Below, piece by piece: positions 57,413 through 64,000 of a DNA stretch of 64,000 nt. The notes under the pieces were generated by a model. It saw only the letters and a list, made by a program, of their open reading frames with translations, made no database searches and was not told the DNA's origin. Source of the DNA: Adiantum capillus-veneris. Taxonomy: Eukaryota; Streptophyta; Polypodiopsida; Polypodiales; Pteridaceae. The first letter of the stretch is position 1. Each line of letters starts with the position of its first letter. A program made the translations under genes and the position numbers. The DNA lies in assembly GCA_014529385.2 (NCBI GenBank), contig CM043942.1, positions 1,714,501 through 1,778,500 on the forward strand, written 5' to 3'.

Positions 57413-57775
57413 TCTCTCTCATGGTCTATAGGTCGCTTGGGGGCTTAGGTGCCCTTGCGGGGATCCTTTTTTGGCACCCTATAGCCCGAAGGCCATAGTG
57501 TCGCGAATGTGTCGCGAATGGTCTATCGGTCCCTTGGGGGCTTATGTGCTCCTGTGGGGATCTTTTCTCGACACCCTATGGCCCGAAGTCCATAGTGCAT
57601 CCAATGTGTCTCTCATAGTCCCTTTGAGCCCCTAGTGCCCCTTTGAGGCTCCTTTCTTGGCACCCAATGGCCCCAAGGCCATAGTGCATCCAATTTGTCT
57701 CTCTTGCTCTGTAGGTTTCTTGGGAGCTTAGATGTCCTTCTTTCTTGGCACCCTATGTTGGCTATGGTAGCAATT
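57413..57775. repeat. Satellite remnant beyond copia, right arm
   Basis: Three to four units with GGCACCCTATGGCC and CATAGTGCATCCAATGTGTC occur. Mirrors 27,431-27,795. Confidence 0.65.
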
Positions 57776-58931
57776 ATATTTTTTCAAAATCATTTTTTTA
57801 TAAATTTAAGTTATAAATATTTAAAATATACTCTTTAAGTTATAGTTTTTTGCCTTTTCCACTTTGTTATTCTTTCTTTTCAACTCTACTATCGCACCCT
57901 CTAAACCATTGTCCTCACCACATTCTCCTCAACCTCAACATCTAGTGATTACAAGTATGCCATAGCTATTTTTATTGTTTTTTTAGTTATGTAGTTTTTT
58001 GTCTTTTCTTGTTTTTGTGTGCAAGGAGTTTTGAAATTGTCTTCCATTAGAGCTTAATCAGATTTCAATTAGAGGTTTTTTTTTCACTTTTTTGTGTATA
58101 GAGTGAGAATGATTTGAATCTAATTAGAGATTAATTAGAAATTAATTAAGATGCAATCAAAATGTAATTAGATAGTAATTAGAAGGCAAATACCTGTGAG
58201 CTTGAGTGCCAATTGAGAACGGATGGAGAGATAGAGAGGATGAGGCTCGGTGAAGCGCGGGAGAAGAGAGAAGTAGATGATGGAACAACGATGGCGATGG
58301 TGATGGATGAGCTTCATCCTGGCGCTATTCCCCCCTCGTTCATCACATTGTAGATCCAATTGCACCATCACGCTAGCCTCAACAAGATGCCAAGCATTCC
58401 TTGTGAGACGGAGCATGTATGCTCGCGCATCTACGATCTCTTTGAGGCTGTAAGTATATCAAACAATGTCCGTTTTTTGCTTGCAAGTAGTCATTAGAAT
58501 TGTGGTGACATAAGCTACGCATAGGTACTCATAGATTTTAGTTTCGGGTACTTCAAAATTTTGACTTTGTCTTCATATGCATTTTTTTGCAGATGGGTTT
58601 AGAGCTAGGGTTTCAAGTATAGACGTTTTGGGACATGTGTATCCTAGTGAGGGGATGGTGTTCCTTAAGTTTCATGCGATTCTAGTATGGTTTAATGAGT
58701 TTCCTTCCGTTTGTGTGTTTGTGGATTGGTGGTGTTGTTGAGAGCAGTGAGATTCTAGATTGTGGTATAGTTGGCCTCTAGAGTGTTGTATGTGTAGGAT
58801 GGTCTCACCCTGACAAGCTAAAAATATTTCCTCCGTGTGCCTATCATGTCATCTGTGTCCTCTATGGACATTATGTTGATCTAGGTTGAGTTGCATGCAC
58901 TTTATGGGTGGTGTGATTCACTCCCGCAACA
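57776..58931 (+). mobile_element. 5' LTR region of the arm gypsy element, right copy
   Basis: It ends GCAACA at 58,931 just before the PBS. The start is not defined. No gene supported inside; the open frame at 58,168-58,416 (-) is mirrored in the left arm and lies in LTR DNA. Confidence 0.5.
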
Positions 58932-58951
58932 TTGGCGCCGTTACCAGGGAC
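58932..58951 (+). other. Primer binding site of the arm gypsy element, right copy
   Basis: TTGGCGCCGTTACCAGGGAC follows the LTR end. Same as at 26,257-26,276. Confidence 0.8.
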
Positions 58952-59472
58952 ACACGGACTTAGGTAGGTATTCCTACTAACACTTGCGTGATGGTTTCTT
59001 GCTTTAGTTTCAGCTAAAGAAAGCTTTTTTTTTAAGTAGATCTAGAAAAGTATATTCCGTGATCAAGTGGATAGCCAGGAAGCTTGTGTCTTGCCGAGGG
59101 TCTGCAACTAGGTAGATTTAGTTAGGATTTGTAGAATAGAGTAGTTGTTGGTGGTCGAGATCTTTGTGAGGTGATAAAAGCATTTGCTAGTCCATGTGTG
59201 GCATTGTCGTTTTTCTACTCATAGATGCAAAACCCCATATGATTTGTAGGAGTAGCTTTAGGTAAGTAACCTGATTCTGATCTAGAGCTATCCATCGCTA
59301 ATTTATTTGGTAAAGGGCTTGTTTGCATTCATGATCTCTAAAAAGTCTACTTTTAAGGAAAAAATGCAATAAACAGATTACTATTGCCATTTTTGCATGG
59401 CTGATTCATGTTGAGCATATAAGAGGGCATGTGCGAGAGTTCTGTGTACAAAAACTGTAATTTTGTAAACTT

Positions 59473-60905
59473 GGACATCATACGCATATAATATTTCAAG
59501 GGGTATCGGGAGACCAAATATTTCCAGGATGATATTTCAAGGGGTATCTACACTACAGTGTTCATAAGGGGAGTTTTACCCTAAGTACACATTGAAACTA
59601 GAGTTTTGACCAACTCTAGACACCCAAAAGACAAAAGACAAAGTGTCTGAAATGAAAAATAGAAAAACTTATGATTTTGAGCACATTTTTGCATGAAAAT
59701 TGGTAGAAGTGCTTGAAAGCCAGTGCTAGAGACTTGGGGATGCTTGTGAATGACTTTTGTCCAAAAATTCATCAGCCGACGTCATACGCGTATGATATCT
59801 GAGGGGTGATTCTGGCAGTAAAAATGATCTTTTAACTATATACCCATCTTCCGCATATTGTGTTGAGCACATACACCAAATTTCATATCATTTGGACATA
59901 TAGATTGAGAGTTAAGGGGATTTTACTCTTTCAGGGGAATTCCTTGTAAAAAGTGATGATTTTCTGCAATTTTGATACCCAAATTTTGTTGGGAGCACAT
60001 ATTCTTGTTGTACACACCAAGGGGCACCTCTGGTAGAAACAAAACTAAATTCTGACCACCTAGACATCATATGCGTATGATGTCTTAGAGGCCAGATTTG
60101 AGATCAAAAGTTACATATGAGTTCACCCTTGTGATATGCAGCATTTAGGAAGCATAAAGGCCAAATTTCATCAAATTTGAAGCATTCTTGGGCTTGCAAA
60201 GACCATACGACGCATCTAGGTAAATGAATGCTTGTGTTGGCCATAACTTGCTCAAAAAGTGATCAAATTTTAATTCTGAAACTTGCTGTGAGTTGCCAGT
60301 GTGTTGAGGAACCTCTGGAGTAAAAATCACTTCATTCTGACCAGTTAGACATCATACGTGTATGATGTCTAAAGAGCGCTTTTAGGGACCAAAATTGAGG
60401 TCTAATCATACTAGGGTGTTAAGCACCACAAGACAAGCTCACATACCAAATTTTATCAAAACATGAGCACATAGACATTATATGTATATAATGTCTCATG
60501 CCAAGATCTAAAAGTCAAATTTCACTTTTGACCACATAGGAGGGTTGGAAATGATGTTTTAAGCCTATTCGAAAAATTTCATGTCAATCAGAGCAAAAAG
60601 ACATCATACGTGTACAATGTCTCAGTGGCCAAATCTAGGTCAAGACAAACATTTGGGCAAACCTCAGTGTCCTAGAGCATAAAAGAAGTCCCTAGCCAAA
60701 ATTCCATTGCAGTTGGAGCTCATTTGAGCTTGTAAAGGCCAAAAGATAGATTTGGATAGATTCATGCTTCTATTGATCATAACTTGCCCAAAAAATGTCC
60801 AAATTGAATTCTTAAAGTTGTTGAGAGTTGCTTGAATGATATGGAATCATTGGGATAAAAATCGCCTCATTCTGCCACAAAAGACTGTAAACGCGTATAA
60901 TGTCT
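59473..60905 (+). repeat. Seven-palindrome array in the gypsy leader, right arm
   Basis: Palindromes start at 59,473, 59,777, 60,062, 60,347, 60,473, 60,599 and 60,882 (intervals 304, 285, 285, 126, 126 and 283 bp). Arms are perfect at 60,062, 60,347 and 60,473; the centre varies (TGCG, CGTG, TGTA). The copy at 60,473 has a matched change in both arms (ATTATA/TATAAT), so pairing is kept. There is no ORF between PBS and Gag. Confidence 0.87.
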
Positions 60906-61020
60906 TACGTGTCAAACTAAAGGTCAAAATCACAAATTGAGACTTGCAGTGGGTAGAAGACATCAAGGGGAGTCTACAGTCTATACAATCATCTAGACCT
61001 CACTCCGTCAACCTTTATAG

Positions 61021-63151
61021 GTGCACAGAGTCATACCCAGGAGAGCTGGCAGATTACAAGCTCTTATATGTCTATACATATACGGAGTCGACTATCAATG
61101 GAAATCTATAATTGTTGACAAGTATGGACGAGAATACAGATCTATAGGAAGCACAAACCCACAAACTACATTGGACATAAGTGGAGATTTGATCGGTGAA
61201 GGACCACAGCTACTTCCACCAAACACGAGAATTCCAAAAAGGGAGCCACCTGGATTCTCTTCTAGAGCGGTAACAAGAGATGAGATGATCACAAAGATGG
61301 AAGACATGCCTCCTCAAGTGAATCTTCGTAAAGGACCAATCGTCAAAATGAAGACTAATCCCTTTGAAGAAGAACCTAGGCATGGTAGAAGGCCTAAAGC
61401 AAGAGAAGGAATGGGAACGTCTATGGTTAGACTTGTAGACGTTTGGCGAGTTAAACCATCCGAGATCTAGAAATGGGTAAACGAGTAATATGCCGAAGAC
61501 AAAGGTCCAATAAATCACGTAGCGACTTTCGAAAGAGTAATCAGAGCAGAGGAACTTTTGGATTTTGCAACATAGTTTGCGGGATATGGACTAACTTTGG
61601 CAGATGACGTGGCTACATGGTTCGACTCAGTGGTGGAAAGATGTGATTTTGAGACTCTAGATGAGCTATTTGGAATTCTCACAGAAAGGCATAGCTCACA
61701 ATACAGTCTTGCAAATCCACAGATTCAAGAAAAACGAGAGTGAATTAGTATGCAAAGTGGCATTACAGCTCAAGAGATACATCAAGTTATGTCTAAGAGA
61801 GGAACTTCCTATGCAAGCACAGTTAAGGATGATATTTATCCAGGGAATGAGACATGCGGGTCTTCAAAAGGATCTACATATGATAAGGAGCAAGACGCTA
61901 AATAAATTGATCAAAGAAGCTCTTTATCTATTGGATAATTGTGAGAAATACAAAGAAAAGGATTGTAATAGTCAAGAGGACGACACATCCTCTCAGCACA
62001 GTGATTCACAGATAAGTGAGTCCATTGCAAAACCAACAGCACCTATCAATCATGAAAAATTTATCGACAAAATGGTCAAGAGGTTAGCTCCTCTTGTTAA
62101 TTCTACCCAAGGGAGCTTAAGTGGTGCAAAATTGCAGAAATTGGACAAACCATACACGAGAAGAGTGTTACTATGGCATGGAATATGCTAGGGAGAGGTA
62201 TGCATAACCTATTCCAGTAGCACCTCCTCCACCTAGATACATTACGGGGAATGTGCCAAGACCAATAGGAGTTTCAAGGCCACAGCCTGTCTTAGGAAAA
62301 CAACCTACATTTCCAGGTGCTAGAAGGCAAATAGACATAAGATATACGCAAATGATGGAAGCGCCTCATAAACAAGCACTAGTACCAAGTACTACAATGT
62401 ATTATGACAACCAAAGCAGGTATTGCCCTTCAAAGCGACAGAAGATGAGATAAACACATGGAATGGTGAGGTCAGTACAACCTCCACCTCTTGCATTTCG
62501 ACTTGAAGAAAGAAGGTATGAGATGGACAAAAAGACATTGCGGTTCATTGTAAATAGAGGACTAGCTAGGTCAGAGCCTGTCGATAGCCTAGAGGAATTG
62601 CAAGAAGAAGCTCCTCAACCAGAGATAGATTGTCACAAAAATTGTGGCAACCACTTGGTCAAACAATGTCCTCAGACAAGGATGCTTATTGTCTTGACTG
62701 TGGTGTCATTCACTTGATCAGTGATGACTGTCCAAAAGACCCAAAGCAAGTCAAAAAGATCACAATAAATATCTTAGGAATTGTTCAGCTACCTAGTAGC
62801 TCAAAAAATGAGAATGTTGTATCAGTTCAAGTAGTTACGAGAGCACAAGCTCAAAAGCTACTTGATGAGAACCCAGAGATAAAGAAAACAGAAAGTGATG
62901 TGAGTCTAGAGACGGGTGAACCAAAGACCGATGCACCTAGTCAAAAAACCAAGAGCAAACGGAATAGCTGGGAAGCTACAAAGGCTAGGATGAAAGCACG
63001 TAGAAAACGAGATCAAAAATCCGTAGTTGAGGAGCTTACCCAAGCTAAAGAGAAGATAAGACAACATGAGAAAATGGTTGCACCGTCTCTTTCTCATGGA
63101 TCAATGAAATCACACACCTGTCACATCCCTTCAATAAAGTCCAATTTTTAG
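61021..63151 (+). pseudogene. Gypsy Gag remnant in the right arm
   Basis: Open segments are 61,021-61,470, 61,661-62,191, 62,253-62,453, 62,463-62,717 and 62,630-63,151. Between the first two, translation shows YGLTLADDVATWFDS, a Gag core pattern. Zinc-knuckle-like CCHC motifs lie near 62,630-62,735, and a basic tail follows. It has nearly the same breaks as the left copy, so the damage predates the arm duplication. No Pol follows before the window ends. Confidence 0.8.
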
Positions 63152-64000
63152 TGCTTTGTAAGGATATACAGTCAATTCAAGCACTAAAATTCACAATCGA
63201 TTCCAAGCTCAAATCATTAATGTTCTTAAGCATTTGGTCTTTTAACACGAGCTAAAGGATGCACAATCAATCACAAGCTTGAATTTCACTGCTCTCCCAT
63301 GGTCATTCAAAGAAAAAGCTCAATTTTAGTGCTATGCAAACATGTTGCTGTTCAAGTCAAGCACTAAAATGCACACTCAATACCAAACTCAAGTTTTAAT
63401 GTACAAGACTTCATGACCAAGCATGTACATATCATCAATGTAACTCTCAAATGAAGCTCGCAATATGCTTGCCAAAAAGATTTTTCGTTTAGCGGAATGC
63501 AAATTCAACATAAAATTAGCACAAGCAGATTTTTAGTACATATAAGGTCATTTGTGCATAGACATAATCATAGCACACACAACCAATGCCCGCATGCTCT
63601 TATGTAGCATTTGTTTATTGCATACAAAGCGCGAACTTTGTCCTTTCTCTCTTTTTTATTTGAGATGGCTAGCCTTTGTAATAGGCTTTTTAGAGACCAT
63701 AATTGCACTCATTACCATGTACGGCTTTTATGACAAAGTGAGTCTCGGCCAATACCGGGATCCCACCATGCACACAAAGCAAAAGAGAGAACATCACAGC
63801 TGGTGCACTCATATCACAAATCATTCAAAAATCATTTTTTAGTGCTAACGAAGGTCTTTAACGCACTAAATAATCAAAAATGAAAATAAAAATTTTATTG
63901 CAATGACGTGCATCCAGACAATAGACAACTCCCTTATTGTTCATATATTTTTGTTGGCTCGAAATTCATCCTTGTTTTGAATGATTCGACCAAAGCAAAG
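63152..64000 (+). other. Non-coding tract after the gag remnant, right arm
   Basis: It mirrors 21,207-22,052. Degenerate GCACTAAAATT / CAAGCTCAA repeats, no ORF with support. Confidence 0.5.

Larger units (their letters stand above)
46972..64000 (-). repeat. Right arm of the giant inverted repeat (continues past the window)
   Basis: It is the reverse complement of 21,207-36,352. The inner end diverges within a GA/TC-rich stretch near 46,972. It contains one insertion absent from the left arm (47,154-48,493), a full-length version of copia and a shorter satellite. Single-base differences are scattered through all segments compared. Confidence 0.95.

Overview
This is plant nuclear DNA, AT-rich and gene-poor. 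The evidence is nested LTR retrotransposons of both superfamilies (Ty3/gypsy with tRNA-type primer sites, and Ty1/copia), a plant-type CACTA (En/Spm) transposon with short GT-AG introns, a captured fragment of a plant HIPP (heavy-metal-associated isoprenylated protein) gene, and long satellite and microsatellite tracts. The species cannot be named from the sequence. I found no intact host gene, no rRNA or tRNA gene and no CRISPR.

Layout. (1) 1-11,094: the 3' half of a Ty3/gypsy element on the + strand (RT, RNase H, two zinc modules, integrase, a retropepsin-like domain after integrase, an internal polypurine tract, a palindrome array, a long coiled-coil ORF, PPT, 3' LTR). (2) 11,100-15,758: most of a CACTA element (HIPP capture, TNP2 remnant, second CACTA protein, subterminal hairpins, terminus). 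(3) 15,762-17,489: exon-like remnants on the - strand, then AT-rich repeats and an LTR/PBS of a third retroelement. (4) 21,207-36,352 and 46,972-64,000: two arms of a very large inverted repeat; the right arm runs off the window. Each arm carries the same gag-only gypsy element with a palindrome-array leader, the same copia insertion (target duplication TCTCT) and the same palindromic satellite. (5) 36,353-46,971: the spacer, holding on the - strand the end of a dual-RNase-H (Tat-like) gypsy Pol, a gag region, a leader, PBS and 5' LTR, then the other end of the CACTA element and more exon-like remnants.

Two results stand out. First, the LTR at 10,157-11,094 (+) and the LTR at 43,071-44,029 (-) are nearly identical and share a 5-bp target duplication (AAATT). 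The CACTA termini just outside them share a 3-bp duplication (AAA). So one nested insertion (gypsy inside CACTA, possibly inside a gene) appears to have been cut inside the gypsy element and its two halves placed in inverted orientation about 32 kb apart. Second, three different gypsy elements carry arrays of a 24-bp palindrome centred on ACGCGT, with spacing that is nearly quantised at about 285 or about 126 bp. I know of no standard name for this leader architecture.

All transposon proteins seen are damaged or incomplete: in-frame stops, frameshifts, lost catalytic residues and internal deletions. The window is best read as a record of nested insertion, inverted duplication and rearrangement, not as functional genes.
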